The notes under the pieces are model-generated. The model made no database searches, was not told where the DNA came from, and saw nothing but the letters and a program-made list of their open reading frames with translations. A DNA stretch of 64,000 nt, taken from NCBI RefSeq assembly GCF_902686445.1, contig NC_062213.1:38328741-38392740 (forward strand). The letters are read 5' to 3'. The DNA comes from Sciurus carolinensis. Lineage: Eukaryota; Chordata; Mammalia; Rodentia; Sciuridae. A program made the translations under genes and the position numbers. Positions 23,916-35,182 of the stretch are shown piece after piece (position 1 is the first letter of the stretch; each line of letters opens with the position of its first letter).

Positions 23916-23916
23916 C

Positions 23917-23930
23917 TGTGAAACTCTTTT
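23917..23930 (+). repeat. Target-site duplication, right copy, of full-length L1
   Basis: TGTGAAACTCTTTT, identical to 16876-16889. Confidence 0.93.
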
Positions 23931-24471
23931 AGAAATATCTCTTTTGAGAGGTTTTGTGGCATATGGTAATAGTTTATTCTCAACTTTAAATTTCTGTTTC
24001 TGGGAGATCATAGAAACTATATGAAGGATAGAATTCAAGGCAGTATATCTGGGTCTTGGGAAGCATGCACTTTTCAAAAGTGGAAACTGATTGCTGGAAA
24101 ATGATACTTTCTTAACACTAATTTTCTGTTTATTCTATATCCTATTTATAAGTAGTTAAGTGGAAAATATTTATTCAATTTTTAATATTAGAAAGACAAC
24201 TAGAGTTAGGTTTGTAGCTATATAAATGTAAGAAAACTGAAAACTTTATTTACAAGAAATCAATTCCCTGTAATACTGTATTTCAAACTTACAATGTATA
24301 ACTGTACTGATTACATTAGAAAAACCATTTCAGAGCCAACCATTTTTTAATTTTATTTCTAATATTTTGTGTAGTAATCCTCCAACAGTTTTATCCAGTA
24401 AATAGTTTAGATTTGTGCCATCTTTTCAGATATATATAATAAGATAATATATAATATATATAATAGTTATA

Positions 24472-24680
24472 GCTAATACTTAAGTGATTAATATGCACCA
24501 TACCCTTTGCTGAATTCTTTATATGTTGTTTAATCTTCATAGTAATTATGGACTATAGGTATTATTGTTATTCCTATTTTACAGGTAAAACAAATGAGTT
24601 TTAGTAACCCAGTGTCACACAGCTAGCTACTATGAATTCAACCCAAGATATACTAACTCCAAAGTCCATGCTTTACTCTG
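24472..24680 (-). mobile_element. MIR SINE, reverse orientation
   Basis: Reverse MIR order: TTGTTTAATCTTCATAGTAA, TATTATTGTTATTCCTATTT, TACAGGTAAAACAAATGAG, GTGTCACACAGCTAGCTACT. Ancient and diverged. Confidence 0.7.
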
Positions 24681-24728
24681 AATATGTGCTCCAATGTTTT
24701 TGTATAACATTTTAAAAACTTTTCCCAT

Positions 24729-25035
24729 TAGGCATGATGATACACGCCTATAAACCCAGCTACTCAGGAGGCTGAGGCAGAAAATGAGGAAGGATAATCC
24801 CAAGTTGAGGCCAGCCTGGGCAACTTAGTGAGATCCTATATCAAAATAAAATAAAAAGGTTAACACTTGAGAAAATTTGAAGATATTTTTTAAAAAAGAG
24901 AAGAATTATTTCTTTATCTAGAAAACTTATCCACTGTGAACCCTGGAGTATTCTCTGTATTAAAACTAGCCTTGGTGATAGAGCTTGCCTAACATGTTCC
25001 TAGTTCCTGAGTTCAACACTCAGTACTTCAAAAAA
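24729..25035 (+). mobile_element. B1-dID dimeric SINE interrupted between its two halves
   Basis: The B1 half (24729 to about 24860) and the decayed ID half (from about 24966, CTAGCCTTGGTGATAGAGCT, then GAGTTCAACACTCAGTACTT) are separated by about 105 bp. This insert is unlike a normal B1-dID junction, and 70 bp of it are a copy of 16286-16355. Confidence 0.7.
24896..24965 (+). repeat. Copy 2 of the 70-bp duplication, inside a SINE
   Basis: Matches 16286-16355 at 69 of 70 positions, same orientation, 8610 bp apart (about 1.58 kb without the intervening L1 and its extra target copy). Confidence 0.9.
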
Positions 25036-26344
25036 TAAAAAAAAAAATATAAAAATTAAACCCTCTCCCCAAGATACTCTAAAATTTTTTTAACCTCATT
25101 TTATCTCCAACTTTAAGGTGATAAGGTAGGTAATTGTGTCAAAACAGACAACTCCAGAATCTTACAGAACAAAGTTAAGTTTGTTTCTCATACAGAGAAC
25201 CATATGGATGACTCACATATCCTTAAGTCTCATGTTTTTGCTATCTGTTAAGGTCAACTTGGAGTCATCCTCTGGAGTTACTATCTTTAACCACCATTGA
25301 GTGAAAAAATAGAGCTTAAGAATGGTTGAAGGAATGACTTCCCAGCCCCATCCTTGAAAAGGATCATTGCACTTAAATTGCATTTGGCTAGGACTAGTCA
25401 TGTGGCCACATTTGGCTACAAGTGGAATGGAAAATGGCCTCCTCTTTTGTGCTCAGAAGGAAACTGAAACATGAGCATATTAGCATCATCTCTGCCAGTA
25501 GCGTTTTCCCTATTTCAGATGGTTCAGAGAGATTGTTACTGACCTAAAGCCACAAAACACTTGGTTAGAGATCCATAGTACCTAGGTTTCCTTATATCAG
25601 CATATAATACGTTCGTGTTTCTGAAGAGATATTGCAATAATTGAAAGGCATTTAGATTGTATCTCTAGCACCATCGCTGCCTTTCACATTGGGCATGTAA
25701 GTGTTCTACCTCTTTGTTACATTTAATTTAGAGATTTTGTTTATAAGGCATAATAAACTTAAAAATTTTCCCAGTGATAATTGCTATTTTAAGAGAAAGT
25801 GACATAATCTGTAATATTATTATTTACATATTTATAATCAACTGCCTGTTGAACACACAATATTGATTAACCTTTATTTGTATGCCTTTTATCTTTAATA
25901 AATGTAAATCAAGTTTTGAGACTTTCCCCACTGTTTTATGTACTTATATTGGTTCCTGATGTTAGGGCAGTGAGATAAATAAGTATTTTCTATACTAGAT
26001 CATTTTGTTCAATTAAATAGTGATTCCTTTTTATGGAATTGAGTGTCAGGGTGTTAGAAAACCATTATCACTTAAAGATACAGTGCTGTTCAAAGTATTT
26101 ATAGTCTATTAGAAGAAAGCTTTAAAATGGGTTTTAATAAATATTTGTTTAGATTATGGGACTATCATATGCCCAAATATAAATAAGGTTTTTATTGTTG
26201 AAAAATTATGCTTCAGAAAGAAACACTATTAAAATTTAGATGTTGAGGGGAAATGAAAAAAAAATTAGATCCTTGCAGAGTCTTTCATTTACTATACTCT
26301 TAAAGGAGGATTAGTCTAAAATATCTGCTCAGTGTTTAAATGAA

Positions 26345-26478
26345 CTAGAATGAAAGTTCCACAAAACAGGGGACTCGTCTGTTTTGTTCAGCATTGTATA
26401 TTGTATGCACAGCTCTTAGAAGAATATCTGGTACATAATAGGCACTGAAGACATTTGTTGAAAGAAGAAAATGAATGA
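26345..26478 (+). mobile_element. L2-type 3' end
   Basis: CTAGAATGAAAGTTCCACAA, then GGGGACTCGTCTGTTTTGTT, TATCTGGTACATAATAGGCA and GAATGAA follow the L2 3' end consensus. Confidence 0.6.
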
Positions 26479-27289
26479 AATATAGGTAGGTTACTTGGAG
26501 CAAAAAGACAAAAACATTTTAAACACATTTAGTTATTCTTAGAACACCTTACAATTGCAGATGTTGGATAATGCAAGAAAACTTTTTAAAGATTGTTTTT
26601 AAGAAGCAGTCTGATAAATGGTCATATTGTGAAGATTACAAATGTAAACTTAGACTAAAATTTTCTATGGCAGGATCATATACAGATTCAAGAATTTTGC
26701 ATCTTTGGTAAACTGCCAGATGTCTAAGTCCATGTAGCCCAAGGGACCTGAAACTCAAGCAGAAAGTCAGAGTTCTATTGACTTGATATCGGGCTGGAGT
26801 TTCGGAGTGACTGGAATTGAGTGAATAAATCCTAGAAAGGAGGAAATTTTTGTAAAGTGGCCCTGAAAGTTGTGAGTAAACATTCTTTTAATTCCTGGTT
26901 ATCTCCTGAACTGTGCATGGCAGATTTCAAGGATCTCAGAAGAAAATAATAGCTGAGATACAGAAAAAGCTGAATAGAAATTATAGCTACTATCCTTTAC
27001 ACAGAAGACAGAATTTGGTGTTTGATTCCCACCAAGATAGAGGAGCTTAGTAAACATTTGTGCTTTCTCCCACCCACTCTGAAAAAGCATAAGCTGTACC
27101 TCCATAATTTAAAGTTGATGAGCCAGTCACTTAACTGCCAGGTGTAGTAGAATTCTTTCTTCAGAAGATAAGAGATTGTAGAGCCTTTAAAACATATCAT
27201 CCACAATATGCAGTTTATAATAAGCAATTACTAGACATGTGAAATAGGAGGAACATATAGCTTGCTGTACAGACGCCCCCCACCCCCCC

Positions 27290-28330
27290 CACCCCCATTA
27301 ATAGCAGAATTAGCAGACTTTTAAAGTAGCTCTAATATTTTTAAGGAGTTAAAGGGGAAAGTGTGATCATAATGATTGAGTATATGGACAATCTCAAAGG
27401 AGAAATAGAAATCATATAAAAATTAGTCTAGAACTGAAAAGTACATTTTTAAAATGAAAATTTCATTGGATGGATTGATTTAACAGCACATTGAAAATGG
27501 CAGAGGAAAAAGCTGGTGAAATTGAAGGTACATCAGTAAAAATTTGCTAAACTAAAGAATGAAGAAAAAAAAAGATTTCAAAAAATGAACAGAGCCCTAG
27601 TGGGTCACTGGGACAAAATTAAATTGTCTAACATATAGATAATTGGAATTCCAGGAGAGGAGAGAGAGAAGACAATAGGATTAAAAAATATTAAAGGAAG
27701 TAATCTCCCTTATATTTCCTTATTCATTTGAGTGAACTTCAAATCCAAGAATTTTGGTGAACCCCAAGCAGGATTAATACAAAAAATACTACATGTAGGT
27801 ACATCTTAATCAGACTGCTCAAAGTCAAAGGTAGAAATTACTGAGTGTAACCAAAGGGAAGAGTTACAGGGTAATCAAAATGTCAATGAAAGATGACTTG
27901 TCAGAAATAATAAGAAGCCAGAAGACTGTATAATGACCTATTTAAAGTCCCGAAAAGATAAAACTATTACATGGAATTCTATATTCAGCAAATGTGTCTG
28001 GTTAAAAAAAAAAAAGTGAAATAAGGACATATTTCATATTTCATATTAAAAAGTAAAGAGAATTCATTGCTAGGAGACCTGCACACTGAGAAATGCTAAA
28101 GGAAGTTCTTGAGTTTATAGGAAGATGACACAAATGAAAAGAAACATGGATTCACAAGAAGAAATGAAGAGAACAGAAATATTTCAAAAAATAGGTTTCA
28201 TCCTCTGAAAGGATTTCATAAGCATATAAAGCAACAGAATAATTTACAGAAGAGTTTCATAGATATGAATTAAAAATTTATACCTCTTCAAAGTATGAAA
28301 ATTGAAGGATAGGCTTTGGATAAAGTAAAT
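27290..28330 (+). mobile_element. Ancient L1 fragment (ORF1 region), sense to RNF19A
   Basis: Decayed L1 ORF1 phrases occur in order: CCAAGCAGGATTAATACAAA, ATCTTAATCAGACTGCTCAA, GAATTCTATATTCAGCAAAT, and ATTCATTGCTAGGAGACCTG followed by GAAATGCTAAAGGAAGTTCT. Many stops are present. This is an old L1M-like or HAL1-like copy. Confidence 0.65.
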
Positions 28331-28712
28331 ATTGAAGGTTTAAAACCATCAATGTTCCAATGTAAAAATGGTAAAAAAAAAAAAAAAAAAAGATGAACAG
28401 GTAAAACATAGAAGTAAAAAATCACTATGTAAATGGCTGAAAGATCAGTAGAGGGAAGGGAGCAGGGGTTGGGGAAAGGAAAGGAAGGGGAAGGAAATGT
28501 ACTAGGGACTGAATTAAAACAAGTTATATTCCATGCTTTTATAATTATGTCAAAATGGATTCTACTATCATATATAACTAAAAACCCATTAAAGAAAAAG
28601 AAGTAGAGGATGGTATATGTTAACAGATGTTTATTTAGTGATCAAATAAATTCAAATACCTCTCTTTCTTTTTTGCTACAGTGGAAAAACTATTGACATA
28701 ATAAAGGTTGTT

Positions 28713-28847
28713 GGGGGCTGGGGTAGCTCAGTGGTAGAGCACTTACCTATCACATGTGAGGCACTGGGTTTGATCCTCAGCACCACATAAAAATAAATAA
28801 ATAAAATAAAAGTATTGTGTCCATCTACAACTAAAAATATTTTAAAA
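28713..28847 (+). mobile_element. ID-type SINE with squirrel-type tail
   Basis: GGGGCTGGGGTAGCTCAGTG (box A), GGTTTGATCCT (box B), an AAATAAATAAATAAAATAAA tail and GTATTGTGTCCATCTACAAC. Near-perfect target-site duplications AATAAAGG(T/A)TGTT lie at 28700-28712 and 28848-28860. Confidence 0.9.
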
Positions 28848-28860
28848 AATAAAGGATGTT

Positions 28861-29640
28861 TTTGAGAATTCAGGGAAATGAGCACCTTTCTGACTGGCTG
28901 AAGTATAATTTGGAACACAACAGTTTGATAGTCTCAAAAGCTTATTTTAGAAGTTCATATCACTTAGAAGATTCATACACAAAGAGGTATATGAATAATC
29001 AAATAATTTGGGGGGATTGTTATTTATTAACTGGTATTGACATTAATGACTAGCCATTTTAGAAATCAAAACTCGATCTCTATTTATTCCTGACATTAAA
29101 ATAAACTGAAGCTGATTAAAGATTAAGCAAAAATATAAACTGTATAGAAGTGCCAGAAGATTTTAGAGGATTAAAAAAATGTAATCTTGGAGTAAGCAAG
29201 GCTTTTCTAAGATAGCCGTAGAAACCAAAAGTCAAAGACAAAGATAATGTGAATTCGAGCATGCAAAAATGTCTTGAAATTTCTGCATTGAAGAGTTGCT
29301 GATCAAATATTTTAAATTTTTTAAAAAGATGTATGTGAAGGCCGGGGTTGTAGCTCAGTGGTAGAGCACTTGCCTTGTATGAGTTCTATCCTCAGTACCA
29401 CATAAATAAATTTAAAAAAGGTATAAGTAAAATAAAGGTATTATGTCCATCTGCAACTAAAAACAACAAAAAAGATGTATGTGATACATGATAGCAGGGT
29501 TTATTTGCATAGAACTGGGTCTTATATACCAATAAGAAAAGTCCACCAACAGGAAGGATATGAACACACAGTTCACCAAAAATGAAATTTAAGTGACTTG
29601 TAGAGAGAAAAATACTAAATATTTTTCTCATCCATCAAAA
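28861..29640 (+). mobile_element. Ancient L1 ORF2 3' fragment, holding a younger SINE
   Basis: L1 3'-ORF2 phrases in decayed form: GATTAAAGATTAAGCAAAAA, TAATCTTGGAGTAAGCAAGG, ACCAATAAGAAAAGTCCACC, GAACACACAGTTCACC. The ID SINE at 29339-29468 interrupts it. Probably the same old L1 as at 27290-28330. Confidence 0.6.
29339..29468 (+). mobile_element. ID-type SINE with squirrel-type tail
   Basis: GGGGTTGTAGCTCAGTGGTA then a shortened body (part of the anticodon-arm region deleted), CTATCCTCAGTACCACATAA, and the GGTATTATGTCCATCTGCAA tail. A perfect 16-bp target-site duplication AAAAAGATGTATGTGA lies at 29323-29338 and 29469-29484. Confidence 0.9.
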
Positions 29641-31441
29641 AAACTTCCTCTTCATTTCCCATTCTCACATTCAAATAAATAGCCATTGAAATTAAGATTT
29701 TTCTTTATTCCTCATTTTCTCCATCTTCTCAAAATAAGTATATACTGTTATGCTTTTATAATATAGAATGTGACATCTTAAATAGAAAGTCTTATTCTTT
29801 CTTGATTCTTTTACTTGAAGCTTCAGGCTTCAGAAGTGACCAAATTAGTGCTCTTTAGAAACTATGCTGGAAATTTTCTGCATCTATTCCCTTCTCACTA
29901 AAATAAAATAAAGCAACCCTCTTAATGTTCTCGTCACTAGTGCTAGTAAATATTGTTACATGCTACTTTTATCACTTGCATGTTTCAGAGGTACTATATA
30001 CCTGGATATCAGACATCTGAAAAAGAATGGAAAATTAGAATTTATAGGTATTCTTTGCTCTTAGATTTAGTATTTAGGTCATCAGTACAGAATTATTGGA
30101 TTTTCTCAATATTTTAACCTTTTTGAGAAGTGTCAGGAAAAAAGCTAGTTTTAGCTGAATAATAGAAACAAAAACATATTTGAACTTATAATAGAATTTT
30201 CTCTTGAAATTTTAATTTTTTTTGTCTGCTAACTTTTTACCCAGCCTTCTTTATTTCCAGAATACCCTCTAATGAATCATACGTCATTTAGGCAAATAGG
30301 TGGCTAGTAGGTGCTACTAAAGTGTTTATGGTTGGGGGTGTTTATCAATGGCATATTCAGGATGCTTAATGTGTTTTGTGTATCCTGTAGCACTGGGGTA
30401 AAAGATTATTTTCACAGTTTAAAAATCTGGATGTCAAAAGCTGTGTGGTTTAATAAGAATCATGCAAGAATCACAACCAAAAGGCATCATTTATTTAGCC
30501 ATTATTTATTAGTCTTTATAAGCTATACATTGTGTAAGGTACCAGGAATTCAAAGGTTATCTTACATTTCACTTCAGCTAACATTTAGTATGGTGTTAGG
30601 TTTTGTTAGATACTGTTAACATATTTCAGTTTCACATTATTCTTATAACATCTATTTGAAGTGATTTTGTAATGGAGAGATCATAGACTTGGTAATGTAC
30701 CTTCTCTAGGGTATTATCATTTAAAGTGGCTCTATCAGGTCTCTTGATTCCCAAGTTCTCTTTCTGTGTTCAATACTAGATTTTTTTTGTTCCCTACCCC
30801 AGATGTACTTTTCATTTACCCTTCTCTGCCCTCCTTTGTGCTCCAGGAAGTTGACCTCTAAGAACTGCTTCATTTATCCTTCCTTTTGGATTCTGGTTGG
30901 CTTTAGCAAATGTGAGATATTGCCCAAATATTGGACCCAGAGGAGAAAGAAACTCTGGGTACTTATTTCTTCAGGTGATGCTGATCAGCCAGCCCCTCTC
31001 CAATAATTGCTCCCTCCCTGGCACTTGTAAGTACATCCTTGTTACCTCTTTGAAAGTTTTGATTTTTGCTAGGACCCTGACTGGTACATAAACTTTTCTT
31101 AAAGTAGGTATAGATTGAACCTCTGACTGTTCTTATCTATCCTGTGTTTGTAAGTTGAGTATTTAAAACCTGGGACTTATTTTCGTTTAAAATAGTATTA
31201 AAATTGGTTAGCTGCTTTATCTGGAGTATTCAACTTTTGTAATTTTTACAGAGTATAAAAACATAGCCTGGTGTAGAATATATTTTAAGATGAGTCAATA
31301 AAAACTTTCAGCACTTTTACTAGATCTTCAAGCCACACCACTTTTACACATGATTGAAACACCTTTGTTTTGGGCCATTCCAGTTTCTTAATTTCTCACA
31401 CATTCCTCAAGAGATGGAAAAATTAAGAATCAAGAGATCTT

Positions 31442-31635
31442 AGCCAGGCATGGTAGTGGTGGTACACACTTATAATCACCCTTACCTAGGAGGCTGAGGC
31501 AAGAGAGTGACAAGTTCGAAACTAGCCTCAGCAACTTAATGAGACCCTGTCTCAAAATAAAAAATAAAACTGTCTGGGAATGGGGATGTAACTTAGTTGA
31601 AGAGTCCCATGAGTTCACTCCCCGGTACCTAAAAA
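31442..31635 (+). mobile_element. B1-dID dimeric SINE
   Basis: B1 half AGCCAGGCATGGTAGTGGTG to GAGACCCTGTCTCAAAATAA, then an ID half GGGAATGGGGATGTAACTTA ... GAGTTCACTCCCCGGTACC, and a short (AG)n tail. Confidence 0.82.
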
Positions 31636-32171
31636 AAAAGAGAGAGAGAGATCGATTGATCAAGATCTTGACTTTACAAGGATATGGACACTGGACACTG
31701 GGGCCTAGAGGAGGTTATTTAGGGGGATTCTGGTCTTTGACCTTTTCAGTACCAATCTCAAGTGCCTCTCCTTAGTCGTAAAGTACATTTTAAAAAGTCA
31801 GGTATAGGGTTCCTTTGCTAGTGGTAAAATTAATTCACCAGCCAGATTTCTTAGGGGAGTACAAGTGTTAGCAGCAATAGAAGGGAGTAGTGGGTTTCTT
31901 GTTGGCATTGTTCTAAACTGGGAAAAACAGGAAAGGAGAAACATTCCTGATGTCTTAAATTAGGTGACTGGAGTTGTGATGTTGGTGTTAGAGAGGTACC
32001 TGTTTTATGATTTTAGATACTAGACTGAAAAATACATAATATGAGATCTACTTGTGTTTTTACTATTCTATTTTAATAACCAAACTCTTCTAACATCTTT
32101 AATTAGAGAGCCATACTTTTGTTCTGTGGAAGAGGGTTCCCACTAAATAGCTGTAATAATAACATCATGGA

Positions 32172-32712
32172 GGCTACATTAGTCAGGATTCTCCAGAGAA
32201 ATAAATCAACTAGAGATTTATATATATATATTTATATATATATATAATATATTTTTTATATATATATTTTATATATATATATTTATATATATATTAGATA
32301 TATATATATGAATATATATTCATATATATTTTATGAAGGGTTGTTTCACATGATCTGCTGTCTTCAACCTGGAGGCCCAGGAAAGCCTGTGTAAACCCAG
32401 TCCAAACCCAAAGACTTGTAAACCAGAGGACCCAATGGTAGAAGTCCTGGTCTGAGTTCATAGGCCTAAGAAGCAGAAGTAACCAAGTGCAAGGGTTGGA
32501 GAGAGATGGTTGTCCTGGCCTAAGTAGAGAGCAACCTCTCTCTCTCTTTTTTTTTTTCCTGTTTGGGCCTATAGTGGATTGAACAGTACCCACATTAGTA
32601 AGTGTGATTTACTTTACTCATTAAAATTGTTCATCTGCCGATCTGTTCTAGAAACACCCTCAGACATATGCAGAAATAATGTTTTATCAGCTCTCTTTGG
32701 GTATCTCTTTGC
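32172..32712 (+). mobile_element. Old interspersed repeat, family not assigned, with AT microsatellite inside
   Basis: It begins TTAGTCAGGATTCTCCAGAG and ends with a GTTCTAGAAACACCCTCAGA and GCAGAAATAATGTTTTATCA pair, a widespread mammalian repeat that I recognise by its ends but do not name. An AT-rich microsatellite occupies 32218-32330. Confidence 0.5.
32218..32330. repeat. (TA)n-rich microsatellite
   Basis: Almost pure alternating T and A with a few interruptions. Expected to be unstable in length and able to form hairpins. Confidence 0.9.
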
Positions 32713-33819
32713 TCAGTCATGTTGATACATAAAATTACCTACTGCAGAGGCCAACCTAAATTTACCTTTCCCTCTTCACTGCTTTTCTTCATGTTTTCAG
32801 TGCATTTTAGCTTGACAGATCCTTGTGATAGTAATAGTAAATTCATATAAAGATTTGCTGAATTGGGAATTATTAGGAGTTGAGGATATATCCTGTGATA
32901 TTATTAGGTATATTTAATGCCTCTCATCATTTGTTCCTATTCTGAAATGTGTGAACTATTCTGTTATGTTTACATATAGGGTTTTATATACAATTTATTC
33001 CATATTTAATACAATAGACCTCATATGTGTCTATTAAATTAATTGGACTTAAAAATGTATCTGTATATGCCTAAGAAGTATGGCAGTAAAGTAAGACTAC
33101 CAATGTTTTCTAAGTCTGTTTTTCCATCTGTAAATTGAGAATAATGAAAAAAGATATATTTTTAACACTTGCAAATTGTAAATTTGAGGAGGAGAAGGAG
33201 GAGCAATGGTTATGCCTCCATTTCTGGGGCGATAGGATAAAATATTGACTATATCTTCAGAATGCTGTTATGTAGGCCTCTTGTTATCTTATTCAGATGG
33301 CTTGCAAGATGGCTTCTTTTCTTTTGAGGAACATTCTGAATTAACCTATTATTTGTCATAATGTCCGACAGCCTCCCTCTAAATTTGGTGAAAGTTCACC
33401 TTTTTTGAGGGATACAGTAATAGAGACAAATTTAATTATATATAGAGAGAAACTTATAATGTGGATTCCAGGTCATGTTCCTTCTCTAGATCTTAAAAAT
33501 GAGGATAGAAAGTATGTGTATTTTGTTAATTGTGATAACTTCAGTGTTGAGCACATGCTAGGTTAGATTTCAATTGTGAAATTTGGCCAAAAGTTCTTGC
33601 AATTGAGGTATTCCCAGTTCTCTTCAGTTATATACTTACAGATACTTCCTTGGGTTATTTCTACAGAGGGTAGTCATTAAAGTCTCCTGTGTCTCCATAT
33701 CAGTAGGCCAAGGATACCTTATTAGTGCCTGAAGTAATGTAAAACAAGGAGAGAAGCATCTCATATTCTGCTTGGAGGAACCAGTTAGACGTTATTTATT
33801 AAATTTTAAAATTGAAATA

Positions 33820-34260
33820 TCTTTAACCTAGCAGTCCTATGTATAAAAAACATCTTTCAGATGATATAAGGATGTATATTGTGCAAAGAAATCCACTGCA
33901 GCCTAGTTGATAGAAGTAAAAAGTCAAACCAAATTAAAACAACAACAAAAAACCTATAACTTTCAAGTGTTCAGCAAGATTTAAATGAGTTAACCACAGT
34001 TTAAATGTAATATGAAAAGACTTACATAGAATGCTGAACTAATGATGATAATTGCAAAATACTATGAATAGTATGAGTCCATTTGTAGAAAAAATAAAAC
34101 TATACAGGGTTATATACACATATACAATTTCTGGAGAAGTTTGGAAACTCTTAACAGTGATTACCATGGGGAGTACAATTTTAAACATTTACTCACTGTC
34201 TTCTGCATAGTTTAAAATGATATAAATTACCTATAACTAAAAAATAAATGAGTCTTGCAA
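33820..34260 (+). mobile_element. Ancient L1 3' end
   Basis: L1M-type 3' phrases: ATCTTTAACCTAGCAGTCCT, AAGAAATCCACTGCAGCCTA, GAGTCCATTTGTAGAAAAAA, GTGATTACCATGGGGAGTAC. Confidence 0.6.
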
Positions 34261-34519
34261 ACAACAACAAAAAGTTCTTCTCTAAAGCTATACAATCAGA
34301 ATTTCCGTAAATGAGGTCCAGAGCTTTTGTATTTTGAAAATGTTCCTCAGTAATTTGGCTATACACTCTGATGAAGTACCATTAATACTAAAGAGACATT
34401 ATTACTTACTCTTTCCCATAAAAACAAAATCCTGTGGACTTGCCCTCCAAAAAAAGTATCCTTATATAGATTAATTGTTTTGAACTTGATATAAATAGAA
34501 TTTTACAGCACATATTCTT

Positions 34520-35169
34520 CTCTTTTGTTTTAATTAGTTATACATGACAGTGGAATGCACTTTGATACATCATTCATAGATGGAGTACAATTTCTCATTC
34601 TTCTGGTTGTACATGATATGGAATCTCACTGGTTATATAGTTATATATGTACATAGGGTAATAAAGTCTGATTCATTCTACCCCCATATGTCCTCCCCTC
34701 CCTTCACTCCCCTCCACCTAAAGTAACTGTTCTTCCCTACCCCCCCCCCCCTTATTGTGAATTGGCATCCGCATATTAGAGAAAACATTTGGCCTTTGGG
34801 TTTTTGGGATTGGCTTATTTCACTTAGCATGATATTCTCCAGCTCCATCCATTTACTGGCAAATGCCATAATTTCATTCTTTTGTAAGACTGAGTAATAT
34901 TCCACTGTGTATATATACCACATTTTTTTTAATACATTCATCTGTTGAAGGGCACCTGGGCTGGTTCCATAGTTTAGCTATTGTGAGTTGAGCTACTATA
35001 AACATTGATGTGGCTACATTACTATAATATGCTGATATTAAGTCCTTTGGGTAGACTGGAATAGCTGGATCAAATGGTGGTTCCATTCCAAGTTTTCTGA
35101 GGAATCTTCATACTGCTTTCCATAATGGTTGCACCAATTTGCATTTCCAACAGCAGTGTATGAAGGTAT
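34520..35169 (-). mobile_element. 5'-truncated L1, with 13-bp target-site duplications
   Basis: The minus strand holds the L1 ORF2 C-terminal end (open pieces at 34678-34941 and 34874-35086 carry [25 protein letters not shown] and SEISQSQK) and the 3' UTR. It is a close relative of the full-length L1 but frameshifted. AGCACATATTCTT flanks it at 34507-34519 and 35170-35182. It is inserted into an older, same-orientation L1. Confidence 0.9.
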
Positions 35170-35182
35170 AGCACATATTCTT

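Larger units (their letters stand above)
16890..23916 (-). mobile_element. Full-length antisense LINE-1 (about 7.0 kb)
   Basis: All parts of an L1 are present in order on the minus strand. They are a monomeric promoter/5' UTR (22060-23916), an intact ORF1 (21013-22059), a 31-nt inter-ORF gap, ORF2 (17134-20981, frameshifted), a 3' UTR with a G-rich tract and a poly(A) tail (the T run at 16890-16930). Perfect 14-bp target-site duplications, near-identical promoter monomers and nearly open ORFs point to a recent insertion. It lies antisense to RNF19A in intron 1, the orientation usually tolerated in introns. The apparent 1-nt frameshift in ORF2 would make this copy inactive in cis. Confidence 0.95.

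Noticed and set aside
22136..23932. 598-codon open frame as a real repeat protein gene
   Set aside because: It lies antisense across the L1 promoter monomers, and its 153-residue repeat follows from a 459-bp unit divisible by three.
28713..28790. tRNA gene (also at 9595-9666, 29341, 44279, 49084, 54770 and 55231)
   Set aside because: A and B boxes are present but the bodies are ID-type SINEs with A-rich tails and target-site duplications, and none folds convincingly as a functional tRNA by eye.
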